Shown here in pieces: positions 54,416-64,000 of a stretch of DNA of 64,000 nt. Made by a program: the position numbers and the translations under genes. The notes under the pieces are model-generated. The model had not been told where the DNA came from, did no database searches, and saw only the letters and a program-made list of their open reading frames with translations. Every line of letters starts with the position of its first letter. Within the stretch, counting starts at the first letter, position 1. Origin of the DNA: Candidatus Sulfotelmatobacter sp. (GTDB lineage: Bacteria; Acidobacteriota; Terriglobia; Terriglobales; Acidobacteriaceae); NCBI GenBank assembly GCA_017883385.1, contig JADGNQ010000012.1, positions 1-64,000 on the forward strand, in the 5' to 3' direction.

Positions 54416-55537
54416 ATGACCAAGACGCCCGAGGAATGGCTCAACGAAGTTTCTCCAGAAAAGCCGCGAGGCATTTTCAAGCTCTTCCTCGGCTACGCTC
54501 CCGGAGTCGGCAAGACCTACAACATGCTGAGCGAGGCCATCCGCCGGGCCAGCCGCGGGGAAGACGTCGCTGCCGGGGTAGTGGAGAGCCACGGTCGCAA
54601 GGCCACGGCGGAACTGGCTGCCAAACTCGACCGCATTCCGCCGCGCAAACTCGAATACAAGGGCACGATCTTCGAAGAGATGGACGTGGACGCCATTCTG
54701 GCCCGCAAACCGGCCGTGGTCGTGGTCGACGAACTGGCGCACACTAATATTGAGGGTAGCAAACACGCAAAACGGTACGAGGACGTTTTGGAACTGCTGG
54801 AGGCCAAGATCGATGTGCTCTCCACTATGAACGTGCAGCACGTGGAGAGCGTCGGTCCCACGGTACAGCAAATCACCGGCGTGCAGGTTCGTGAGACAGT
54901 TCCCGACTGGGTGATGCAGCGCGTGGATGAAATTGTCCTTGCCGATCTAACACCCCAGGCCCTGCAGAAGCGCATGGAGCGGGGAGACGTTTATCCCGTG
55001 GACCGCGCCCAGCGCGCGCTTTCGCATTTCTTCCGGCCCGGCAACCTGATCGCGTTGCGCGAGTTGGCGCTGCGGCAGGTCACGGGAGTGGTCGACCGTA
55101 GTCTCGACGCATATCTTGACAAGGATGGCGCGCAACCGGCGCATACGGTGCGCGAGCGCATCGGCGTTTGCGTCAGTTCGAATCCAGCTGCTCAATACCT
55201 CATCGCCCGCGGCTCGCGGATGGCACAGGCCATGGGCGGTGAGTTGTACGTTTTCTACATAAATGTCGGCCGCGACACGCGCCCGGAGGACCAGAAGACA
55301 TTGGCTGAGAACATTCGCTTCGCCGAGAATCTAGGCGGCCGCGTGGTGCGCGCGTCCAGTCGAAGCGTTGCCGACGGCGTCGTTCAACTCGTGCGTGAGA
55401 ACCACATCACGCAGGTGATTTTCGGGCGGTCGGCACGCACCGGTTGGCAACGGTATCTTTACATGTCGGCCATTCAGCGGTTTCTCCGCGACTCGCCCTC
55501 GGTCGACGTCCACATTGTGACGCAGGAGGCGCGCTGA
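54416..55537 (+). CDS. KdpD N-terminal part: KdpD sensor and USP-like domains
   Basis: 373 aa. KdpD domain at the N-terminus with the Walker A-like GYAPGVGKTYNML near residue 25, then ARKPAVVVVDELAHTN, MNVQHVESV and HFFRPGNLIALRELALRQ, followed by a universal-stress-type nucleotide-binding domain (VCVSSNPAAQYLIARGSRMA...VIFGRSARTGWQRYL). No membrane span or kinase domain: it stops where the transmembrane part of E. coli KdpD begins. By family it senses K+/turgor or c-di-AMP. One base of its TGA overlaps the kdpE start codon. Confidence 0.92.
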   Translation: MTKTPEEWLNEVSPEKPRGIFKLFLGYAPGVGKTYNMLSEAIRRASRGEDVAAGVVESHGRKATAELAAKLDRIPPRKLEYKGTIFEEMDVDAILARKPAVVVVDELAHTNIEGSKHAKRYEDVLELLEAKIDVLSTMNVQHVESVGPTVQQITGVQVRETVPDWVMQRVDEIVLADLTPQALQKRMERGDVYPVDRAQRALSHFFRPGNLIALRELALRQVTGVVDRSLDAYLDKDGAQPAHTVRERIGVCVSSNPAAQYLIARGSRMAQAMGGELYVFYINVGRDTRPEDQKTLAENIRFAENLGGRVVRASSRSVADGVVQLVRENHITQVIFGRSARTGWQRYLYMSAIQRFLRDSPSVDVHIVTQEAR

Positions 55538-56229
55538 TGCCCGATCCGCCCCACATTCTCGTAGTGGATGACGAACCCCAGATTACGCGGGTCCTGCGTA
55601 CCAGTCTTTCCGCGCAAGGCTATGACATCCGCATCGCCAACAGCGGCGAGATGGCGCTCGAGATCATGAAAGACTGGGTGCCGAACCTGATCATCACCGA
55701 TCTGTCGATGCCCTCGATCGACGGCGTGCAGCTCTGCCGCAGGGTTCGTGCTGTGTCCCAGGTTCCCATCGTCGTTCTCTCGGTTCGCGATAAGGAACAA
55801 CAGAAAGTTGAGGCCCTCGACGCCGGCGCCGACGACTACGTTACCAAGCCTTTTGGCATGAGCGAACTGCTGGCGAGGGTAAGGGCCAATCTTCGCCGTG
55901 TCCCGGCAGAGAATGAACCTGAGGCGGTGATCGAGATTGGCGATTTCCGCATCGATACCGCAGCGCACAAAATGACCGTCCGCCACAGCGAGGTGCGCCT
56001 GACTCCCAAGGAGTTCGACTTGCTGGTTTACCTCGCACGCCGCCCCGGCAAGGTCGTGAACCACCGCACTTTGCTCGGCGCCATCTGGGGTGGACAGAGC
56101 ACCGAACAGGTGGAGTACCTCCGCGTCTTCGTGGGCCAGCTGCGCAAGAAGCTGGAGCCAGACGCCTCCTCGCCGCGCTACATCGTCACCGAACCTTGGG
56201 TTGGGTATCGCTTTGAACCCGGTGAGTAA
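55537..56229 (+). CDS. kdpE: KdpE response regulator
   Basis: 230 aa. OmpR/PhoB-type: receiver with D9-D10 acidic pair and D52-like phospho-acceptor in LIITDLSMPSIDG, YVTKPFGMSELLARV, and a winged helix (LTPKEFDLLVYLARRPGKVVNHRTLLGAIWG...YLRVFVGQLRKKLEPD...GYRF). The ATG at 55537 overlaps the KdpD-N stop (TGATG), with AGGAGG upstream. It is expected to activate kdpFABC; candidate sites with 11-bp phasing occur at 56288 and 56805. Confidence 0.94.
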   Translation: MPDPPHILVVDDEPQITRVLRTSLSAQGYDIRIANSGEMALEIMKDWVPNLIITDLSMPSIDGVQLCRRVRAVSQVPIVVLSVRDKEQQKVEALDAGADDYVTKPFGMSELLARVRANLRRVPAENEPEAVIEIGDFRIDTAAHKMTVRHSEVRLTPKEFDLLVYLARRPGKVVNHRTLLGAIWGGQSTEQVEYLRVFVGQLRKKLEPDASSPRYIVTEPWVGYRFEPGE

Positions 56230-56287
56230 CACTATCGTCGTCGCTTCGTCGCGCTGAACAACGCCGCTGCAATCAAACCCTATTTTC

Positions 56288-56306
56288 TTACGAACATTCT
56301 ACGAAC
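56288..56306 (+). promoter_or_regulatory. Direct repeats TACGAAC, candidate KdpE site 1
   Basis: TTACGAACATTC and CTACGAACC present TACGAAC at 56289 and 56300, exactly 11 bp apart, as expected for a tandem dimer of an OmpR-type regulator. Located between kdpE and the 85-aa gene. Confidence 0.55.
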
Positions 56307-56487
56307 CTTTTATTCAATCCTTACGCCCGTAGACATCCAATCAATCGAGAGCGGAAGGGCCGAATGTAGCGACCCTCCCGCGAACGGTGACCATGCTCTT
56401 ACTGCTACTGGGTTGGTTGATGAAGCTGCCTGGAGACGAGGCGTGGCGCCGAAGCAGTGCAAAGAATCACAGGAAGGCTAAGAATCT

Positions 56488-56745
56488 ATGTGGTCGATTG
56501 AGGATGTCTCTGCAGAGCAACTGGCGAAGCTTTTCCATCACTATAGGGCAGCCTTGACGCATGATTTCGGCGGTCAGGGTAGCGACGAAGCAGCGTCTTC
56601 CTGGGATCGCGCTCCCCAGCACGAGCGCAGATTGATGGTGGCCACGGCCCGCTTGGCACTGCTCGAATTGGCGGCAGCACCGCCGCAGGCGAGCCCAAGC
56701 CGCAAGTATTTTGCCGAGCCGGGCGAGGCAGAGTGGGGCTGCTGA
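56488..56745 (+). CDS. 85-aa protein of unknown function in the kdp region
   Basis: Start ATG at 56488 with AGGAAGG 12 bp upstream. MWSIEDVSAEQLAKLFHHYRAAL is an amphipathic helix, and the C-terminus is Ala/Pro-rich. No membrane span. Its position between kdpE and the kdpFABC operon, just after a candidate KdpE site, suggests co-regulation. No family was recognised. Confidence 0.55.
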   Translation: MWSIEDVSAEQLAKLFHHYRAALTHDFGGQGSDEAASSWDRAPQHERRLMVATARLALLELAAAPPQASPSRKYFAEPGEAEWGC

Positions 56746-56804
56746 GTTTCTTCCACGATGCAGACCGTGCCCCGAAAAACTGGGCTGAAGGTCGCGCACG
56801 ACCT

Positions 56805-56825
56805 TCTTTATGAACTCTTTATGAA
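56805..56825 (+). promoter_or_regulatory. Direct repeats TCTTTATGAA, candidate KdpE site 2
   Basis: TCTTTATGAA at 56805-56814 and 56816-56825, start to start 11 bp. Related to the TACGAAC pair. It lies about 80 bp upstream of the first small membrane protein of the kdp operon. Confidence 0.6.
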
Positions 56826-56903
56826 TTGTTGATCCCACCTTTACGCGTGGGGTTGTCTAATGAATCTTAGAGCCGTTTCCACGAGAAGTGTCCAGGTGAC
56901 GTT

Positions 56904-57125
56904 ATGAGAGTTGCACTGCTAGTCTTGTGTGTCGGCGCGGTAGCCTTTCTGCTGCGAGTACTGGTCGCTCTGGTGATGGAGGCGATGCGCCCGTCACCCC
57001 AAACGGCAAAGTTCTACTTCACAAGCCTCAATGCATCGAAGCAGCGAGGAGAACTTGTCCCAATGAATCTCACGGTTCAGAGGCGCGAATTTCCAATTAG
57101 AGCTCGTGCGAGGATGGCTCTCTGA
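56904..57125 (+). CDS. 73-aa small membrane protein upstream of kdpF
   Basis: Start ATG at 56904 with AGGTGA 6 bp upstream. One N-terminal span (VALLVLCVGAVAFLLRVLVALVM) followed by a basic soluble tail (RRFPIRARARMAL-like). Lies in the leader of kdpFABC, same direction. No family; accessory subunit, regulator or leader-type protein are possible. Confidence 0.6.
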   Translation: MRVALLVLCVGAVAFLLRVLVALVMEAMRPSPQTAKFYFTSLNASKQRGELVPMNLTVQRREFPIRARARMAL

Positions 57126-57163
57126 CTAACGCGCGGGGCGAATCCAGCCCGGGGAGATTACCC

Positions 57164-57250
57164 ATGCAGGACGTTTTGTGGATAGTGGTCACAGTCGCAT
57201 TCTTCGCCGTCTCGGTCGCGTACGTGCATTTCTGCGACCGCGTGAAGTAG
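57164..57250 (+). CDS. 28-aa small membrane protein, KdpF-like in size
   Basis: MQDVLWIVVTVAFFAVSVAYVHFCDRVK, all of it one membrane span with a basic end. GGGGAG lies 7 bp before the ATG at 57164. It ends 9 bp before the kdpF start. Its size and placement next to kdpF suggest a single-span companion of the Kdp complex. Confidence 0.7.
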   Translation: MQDVLWIVVTVAFFAVSVAYVHFCDRVK

Positions 57251-57259
57251 GAGGACTTT

Positions 57260-57349
57260 GTGGATACGCAGTCTCTCATTATGCTCATCATCAGCGCGGT
57301 GACCACGGTCTACCTGTTCTACGCGCTGTTACGCCCGGAGAAATTCTGA
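57260..57349 (+). CDS. kdpF: KdpF, small subunit of the potassium-transporting ATPase
   Basis: 29 aa from the GTG at 57260, with GGAGG 7 bp upstream. One membrane span ending in FYALLRPEKF, the classic KdpF C-terminus. It stabilises the KdpABC complex. Its TGA is followed after one base by the kdpA ATG, so translation is probably coupled. Confidence 0.9.
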   Translation: MDTQSLIMLIISAVTTVYLFYALLRPEKF

Positions 57350-57350
57350 A

Positions 57351-59153
57351 ATGACCCTCAATGGCTGGCTGCAGATTTTGGTATTTCTGGGTCTGATCTT
57401 CGCCGTTACCAAGCCGCTCGGCGTCTTCATGACGCGCGTGTTCGCCCGCGAACGTACGTTCCTTGACCCCGTGCTGCGGCCGATCGAGCGCCTGCTCTAT
57501 CGCATCACCCGTGTCGACGAGCAGCACGAAATGCGCTGGACGGAATACGCGACGACCATGCTGGTGTTCAGTGCGGTGTCGATGCTCGTCCTCTACCTGA
57601 TCCAGCGAATCCAGGGTGTGCTGCCGTTCAATCCGCAGCATCTCGCCGGGGTCATGCCCGAGCATCTCGCCTTCAATACGGCCGCGTCGTTTACTACCAA
57701 CACCAACTGGCAGGCTTATTCCGGCGAGACGACCATGAGCTACTTCACGCAAATGGCCGGCCTCGCGTTTCACAACTTTGCCTCGGCAGCGACCGGCATC
57801 GTGCTGGCCATCACCTTCATTCGCGGGATTGCCCGCCGGCAGATGAACACCCTCGGAAATTTCTGGGTTGACTTCGTGCGCTGCTGTTTGTGGGTGCTGC
57901 TGCCATTCTGCATTGTGGGCGCGCTGCTCCTGGTTTCGCAGGGAGTCGTGCAGAATCTGAAGCCCTATGACACGGTGAAACTGGTTGAGCCCCAACAGGT
58001 GCAGCGGGTGGGCGCCGACGGCAAACCCGTCATGGATGCCGCGGGCAAGCCGGTCATGGACACGGTCACGACGCAGACCATCGCGCAAGGTCCGGTAGCT
58101 TCGCAGGAAATCATCAAAGAGTGGGGCACCAACGGCGGCGGATTCTTCAATGCCAACAGCGCACACCCGTTTGAGAATCCGACGCCACTGACGAATCTCG
58201 TCGAGATGTTCTCTATCTTCGCCATCGGCGCCGGTCTTACGTACACGCTCGGCCGTATGACCGGCTCTCCCCGTCATGGATGGGCCGTCTGGTCGGCGAT
58301 GGCAATCCTGTTTCTCGCTGGCGTGACCATCGCGTACTGGGCCGAAGCACAAGGCAATCCGCTTTATCCCACGACAATTGCGCAGCGGGCCACGAACCTG
58401 CAGCCGGGCGGCAATATGGAGGGCAAAGAGGTTCGCTTCGGCATTGCCAATTCCGCCCTGTTTGCCACCGTAACCACCGACGCAAGTTGCGGCGCCATCA
58501 ACGGTTGGCATGATTCCTTCACTCCGCTCGGGGGCATGGTTCCGCTCGTAAACATCATGCTGAGCGAAGTCATCTTTGGAGGAGTCGGCTCGGGAATGTA
58601 CGGAATTCTGATCTATGTCGTCCTGGCCGTATTCATCGCTGGCCTCATGGTCGGTCGCACGCCGGAATACCTGGGCAAGAAGATCGAAGCCTACGACGTG
58701 AAGATGGCCATGCTGGTCTCGCTGGTTTTCCCGCTCATCATTCTTTCGCTCACCGGAATCTCAGTGGTCAAGGGTTTCGGGACCGCAGGCATCTCGAATC
58801 CCGGTCCCCACGGCCTCAGCCAGATTCTCTACGCGTTTACCTCGTCCGCAGGCAACAACGGGTCCGCCTTCGGAGGCCTCACCGTCAATACGCCCTGGTA
58901 CGACGTGGCCACGGGTGTCACAACGCTGGTGGGCCGCTTTTTCATGATCATTCCCATGCTGGCCATTGCCGGCAACCTGGCGAAGAAGAAATACGTGCCA
59001 CCATCGCTGGGCACATTTCCGGTCACGACGCCGCTGTTTACGCTTTTGCTGATCAGCGTGATCCTGATCCTCGGGGCGCTGACATTCTTCCCGGCCTTGA
59101 GCCTGGGGCCGATTCTCGAACATCTTCTGATGCAAGTGGGAAAGACTTTCTAG
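57351..59153 (+). CDS. kdpA: KdpA, potassium channel-like subunit
   Basis: 600 aa, ten membrane spans. The four selectivity-filter loops of the family are seen: [35 protein letters not shown] and [13 protein letters not shown]. Between the first and second loops a segment near residue 220 reads [17 protein letters not shown], a short duplicated unit. It binds and takes up K+ before transfer to KdpB. Confidence 0.97.
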   Translation: MTLNGWLQILVFLGLIFAVTKPLGVFMTRVFARERTFLDPVLRPIERLLYRITRVDEQHEMRWTEYATTMLVFSAVSMLVLYLIQRIQGVLPFNPQHLAGVMPEHLAFNTAASFTTNTNWQAYSGETTMSYFTQMAGLAFHNFASAATGIVLAITFIRGIARRQMNTLGNFWVDFVRCCLWVLLPFCIVGALLLVSQGVVQNLKPYDTVKLVEPQQVQRVGADGKPVMDAAGKPVMDTVTTQTIAQGPVASQEIIKEWGTNGGGFFNANSAHPFENPTPLTNLVEMFSIFAIGAGLTYTLGRMTGSPRHGWAVWSAMAILFLAGVTIAYWAEAQGNPLYPTTIAQRATNLQPGGNMEGKEVRFGIANSALFATVTTDASCGAINGWHDSFTPLGGMVPLVNIMLSEVIFGGVGSGMYGILIYVVLAVFIAGLMVGRTPEYLGKKIEAYDVKMAMLVSLVFPLIILSLTGISVVKGFGTAGISNPGPHGLSQILYAFTSSAGNNGSAFGGLTVNTPWYDVATGVTTLVGRFFMIIPMLAIAGNLAKKKYVPPSLGTFPVTTPLFTLLLISVILILGALTFFPALSLGPILEHLLMQVGKTF

Positions 59154-59160
59154 GGAGCTT

Positions 59161-61188
<2,028 letters not shown>

Positions 61189-61196
61189 GGACTCTT

Positions 61197-61769
61197 ATGA
61201 AAAAGCATCTCATCACCGCATTCCTGATGACCATCGCCACGACGATTTTGCTGGGAGTGCTCTATCCGCTCGTGATCACCGTCCTGGCGCAGGTTCTCTT
61301 CAAAGACAAGGCCAATGGACAGATTCGCTATCGCAACGGAGAGGCCATCGGCTCACGGATCATTGGCCAGCCCTTCGCCTCGTCGAAGTACTTTCACTCA
61401 CGCCCCTCTAATGCCGGCAACGGATACGATGCCGCCAACTCCGGAGGCACGAACCTGGCTCCCACCAACCAGAAGCTGATCGACCGGGTTCAGTCCGATG
61501 CCAAGGGTTTGCACGACGAGAATCCAACCCAGTCGGTTCCCGTGGATCTCATCACGACATCCGCATCGGGCCTCGATCCGGACATTACCCCAGCGGCCGC
61601 GGAGTTTCAAATCCCACGAGTCGCGCACGAGCGTGGCATTCAGGAATCGGCGCTCCGCGAGTTAGTCCAGAAGCACACCGCTCAACGCGATTTGGGTCTA
61701 CTCGGTGAAGCGCGCGTGAATGTGCTGGAATTGAATCTCGCTTTGGACGAAGTGGCGCCGAAGCGCTAA
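61197..61769 (+). CDS. kdpC: KdpC, inner-membrane subunit
   Basis: 190 aa. One N-terminal membrane span (ITAFLMTIATTILLGVLYPLVITVLAQVLF), then the periplasmic domain with FSSKYFHSRPS-like FASSKYFHSRPSNAGNGYDAANSGGTNLAPTN and the C-terminal ARVNVLELNLALD. It stabilises the complex and aids high affinity for ATP/K+. Last gene of the operon. Confidence 0.97.
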   Translation: MKKHLITAFLMTIATTILLGVLYPLVITVLAQVLFKDKANGQIRYRNGEAIGSRIIGQPFASSKYFHSRPSNAGNGYDAANSGGTNLAPTNQKLIDRVQSDAKGLHDENPTQSVPVDLITTSASGLDPDITPAAAEFQIPRVAHERGIQESALRELVQKHTAQRDLGLLGEARVNVLELNLALDEVAPKR

Positions 61770-61804
61770 GAGGTCTGCGTACTCAACATACACAGGGCAC
61801 GCTC

Positions 61805-63937
61805 TCACTGACGAGGCCCACGTCCCACGCGCCCCTTTGCATCCGGAACGCCCGAGAGCCGATAAATCCAGTTGCAAATGGCATCGCGCCACACGACGGC
61901 TTCTCCGGCCTGGTACTGCAGTCGCGCCAGAGTGTCGCGGTAACGCTCCTCATCGATGTGCCCCTCAAGCGGCTTCCACTCTGCGACGAAATCTGCGGCG
62001 TGCTCTGCACCCTCGTAGTGCGAGTCGTAGACATGCTGAACGACCGTCTTACCCGAGTGCAGCGCATAGGTGTAGGGCACATGATGAAAAAACAAGAGCA
62101 TGTTGTCGGGACATTCAGCCATAGCTTCGTAGAGTTTTTGCACCGCCGGTGGATATTGGCCAACAAACGCCGTTCCCGTCGCCACGGTGCGGTCCATGCC
62201 GATCCCCGCACGATCGGCGCGATGCCATTGTCCCCACCCATTTTCCTCCGAGGACTCAGGCCCGGGATCGTAGTGGTTCCCCGTAATGTTGGTGAGGGTC
62301 CCGGCGCCGAGCGGCCCGGTATAACTCTCATACACGTGCCACGAGCTAAGCTGCATGGCGTTGATGGTCTGAACCGCGAGCGGATCACTTCCGAAGGTGA
62401 GCCGGGTCCACTCGTCGACAATCGTCTCGGCGCTGAGGCCGGGGTCCCACGCCAGGCGTCCGAAGCCGTAGAGATTGGCCATGGCCAACGGACTACCCAT
62501 CCAATTTGTATCCATGCCCACGTTGGCAACACCAACGAAGCCGCCCGTGGGGCGATGAGAGACTCGCCCCGCCACGAGATGCTTCACCGGCGTCGTGTTG
62601 CCGTCTAGGTGCATATCGAAGTCCAGAACTTCCTTCCACATCGGTACCAGGAAACAGAGATGCTTCTGCTGCCCTGTGTATTCCTGCGTGATTTGCAGTT
62701 CGATGGCTTCGTTGGTGCGTCGCAGCCCGCCGAAGAGCGGCGAGACCGGTTCGCGCACCTGGAAATCGATCGGCCCGTTCTTGATCTGCACAATGGCGTT
62801 GTCGTCGAATGCTCCGTCCAGTGGATGAAAATTGTCGAAGGCAGCTTTCGCTCGATCGTTCTTCAAATCATGCCAATCGAGATGGTGGTTATAAACGAAG
62901 GCGCGATAGAACACGACACCACCATGTGGCTTCAGCGCACGTGCGATCACATTCGCGGCATCGGCATGGTTCCGGCCGTAGGTGGACGGACCGAGCCGTC
63001 CCTCGGAATCCGCTTTGACGACGAAGCCGCCGAAGTCCGGTATCTGCCGGTAAATCTCGTCGACCTTCTTCCGCCACCACTCTGCCACCCGCGGATCGAG
63101 CGGATCAAATGTGTCCAAGCCGTCGATCGCCTTTGGACTACTCAGATCAACCGAGAGCGCAAGCTGGACACCCCAGGGACGGAACGCGTCCGCAATGCGA
63201 CGGGTCTGTGTGATCATGGCGTCGTCGAGAATGCCTAGATCCGCATTTACGTTGTTGATCGTGCACCCGTTAATTCCGATCGAAGCCAGCAAACGAGCGT
63301 ACTGGCCGGCGCGGCTCAAGTCGTCGCGGACTCTGCCATCGGCAAAGAATATCGAAGGCCCGCCATATCCACGTTCAATTCGGCCGTTGAGATTGTCCCA
63401 CTGGTTTACCCAGCGGATCGGAGCATACGGTTGCTGCACTTCAGCGAGCGCTGCAATACTCTCCGCACGGGCGATCTTGCTCAGCAGCGCAAACACGCCG
63501 TACAGAACGCCGCGGTCCGTGGAGGCGGTGACGACGAGACAGTCGAATCCCCGGACCCTAGAACTCTTCAGCCAATACCCGTCAGCCCTCAGTTCCTGAG
63601 GCGGATTCAACGTCGGGGTTAGGGAGTGGAGCTCAGCGAGCGTGCCCAGGATGACGGAGTTCTCCGACGGCGAACCTGCGCCAGCACTGAGAGTCCGCCC
63701 TAACATCTGTGCCACACCCCGCGTCAATTCCTGCTGCGCAGTCCTTACGACCGCGGAGTCGCCGAGTGCCACGGTGCGGGCGGGCAACCGGTCGTAGCTC
63801 TTCGCAGCTTGCGGGCCTAGTGCGGAGTACCGCAGCCATGCCTCGGCGCCGGTCTCAGCGTCGACTCGTAGCGGGACCGCTGCTGCGCTGGTGAGAACGG
63901 CTGCCACTACTGCCAGATACCAGCATCGTTTCGTCAT
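61805..63937 (-). CDS. GH67 alpha-glucuronidase
   Basis: 710 aa from the ATG at 63937, giving a signal peptide (KRCWYLAVVAAVLTSAAA). ATGs at 63964 and 63970 would add 9 or 11 residues; none has a clear ribosome binding site. It removes 4-O-methyl-glucuronic acid from xylo-oligosaccharides by family. GH67 motifs: WVNQWDNLNGRIERGYGG, acid Glu in VKADSEGRLGPSTYGRNHADAAN, the bases in FHPLDGAFDDN and QVREPVSPLFGG, and QEYTGQQKHLCFLVPMWKE. A complete gene, converging on kdpC; fits a xylan-degrading soil lifestyle together with the GH2 enzyme. Confidence 0.96.
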   Translation of the reverse strand: MTKRCWYLAVVAAVLTSAAAVPLRVDAETGAEAWLRYSALGPQAAKSYDRLPARTVALGDSAVVRTAQQELTRGVAQMLGRTLSAGAGSPSENSVILGTLAELHSLTPTLNPPQELRADGYWLKSSRVRGFDCLVVTASTDRGVLYGVFALLSKIARAESIAALAEVQQPYAPIRWVNQWDNLNGRIERGYGGPSIFFADGRVRDDLSRAGQYARLLASIGINGCTINNVNADLGILDDAMITQTRRIADAFRPWGVQLALSVDLSSPKAIDGLDTFDPLDPRVAEWWRKKVDEIYRQIPDFGGFVVKADSEGRLGPSTYGRNHADAANVIARALKPHGGVVFYRAFVYNHHLDWHDLKNDRAKAAFDNFHPLDGAFDDNAIVQIKNGPIDFQVREPVSPLFGGLRRTNEAIELQITQEYTGQQKHLCFLVPMWKEVLDFDMHLDGNTTPVKHLVAGRVSHRPTGGFVGVANVGMDTNWMGSPLAMANLYGFGRLAWDPGLSAETIVDEWTRLTFGSDPLAVQTINAMQLSSWHVYESYTGPLGAGTLTNITGNHYDPGPESSEENGWGQWHRADRAGIGMDRTVATGTAFVGQYPPAVQKLYEAMAECPDNMLLFFHHVPYTYALHSGKTVVQHVYDSHYEGAEHAADFVAEWKPLEGHIDEERYRDTLARLQYQAGEAVVWRDAICNWIYRLSGVPDAKGRVGRGPRQ

Positions 63938-64000
63938 TCTGTGCACGAGACTTGGCTCAGCCATGCACATGGTTCTACGGTCGTTGGGGCAGTTTCGTCA

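Overview
The window is about 60% GC, densely coded and rich in short intergenic hairpin repeats. Gene content suggests a soil-type Acidobacteriota bacterium (Terriglobia/Koribacter-like): a chemosensory cluster without flagellar genes, fused branched-chain E1, Kdp with small extra membrane proteins, GH2 and GH67 glycosidases, and many GAF/PAS sensors. This assignment is inference; no rRNA or marker phylogeny is available here.

Layout. 1-1790: the 5' part of a class I fructose-bisphosphate aldolase running off the left edge, a 128-bp hairpin, then a decapitated and frameshifted GH13 remnant, so this end looks rearranged or possibly mis-joined. 1870-10085 (minus): an eight-gene chemosensory operon read in the order TonB-C protein, MCP, cheW, cheR, cheA, cheB, cheY, cheX. 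10393-16282 (plus): a 1335-aa GAF/PAS histidine kinase, a single-domain receiver and an NtrC-type sigma54 activator, each overlapping the next by 4 bp. 16723-20288 (plus): PilZ-like protein, unknown 388-aa protein, pseudo-receiver/DHp protein and a second CheR with low-complexity inserts. Both chemosensory units carry sigma54 -24/-12 elements (10124-10138 minus; 16633-16647 plus), each with a TGAGAC-N3/4-GTCTCA palindrome 100-150 bp upstream. The simplest reading is one phosphorelay-controlled sigma54 regulon; this is the most interesting system in the window.

20382-36167: uvrB, a Tat-exported GH2 beta-galactosidase, an exported protein, PilZ, a transglutaminase-like protein, gph, fused BCKDH-type E1, aqpZ, DUF58, a CBS protein, a membrane protein and an overlooked 51-aa exported protein with a strong terminator. 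36453-41255: DUF255 thioredoxin-fold protein (its reading frame has absorbed a dispersed repeat), an Mrr-type nuclease and a HigBA-like toxin-antitoxin pair with two operators. 41706-48097: M20 peptidase, alpha/beta hydrolase, glycerate 2-kinase, GlmS-like isomerase lacking the glutaminase, and an MFS sugar transporter. 48353-52820: a molybdoenzyme system (Fe-S/NrfD fusion plus catalytic subunit). 52911-61769: the Kdp potassium system, with KdpD split into two divergently transcribed genes, KdpE, three small proteins and KdpFABC; 11-bp-phased direct repeats look like KdpE sites. 61805-63937: GH67 alpha-glucuronidase.

No tRNA, rRNA, CRISPR array, complete insertion sequence or prophage was seen.
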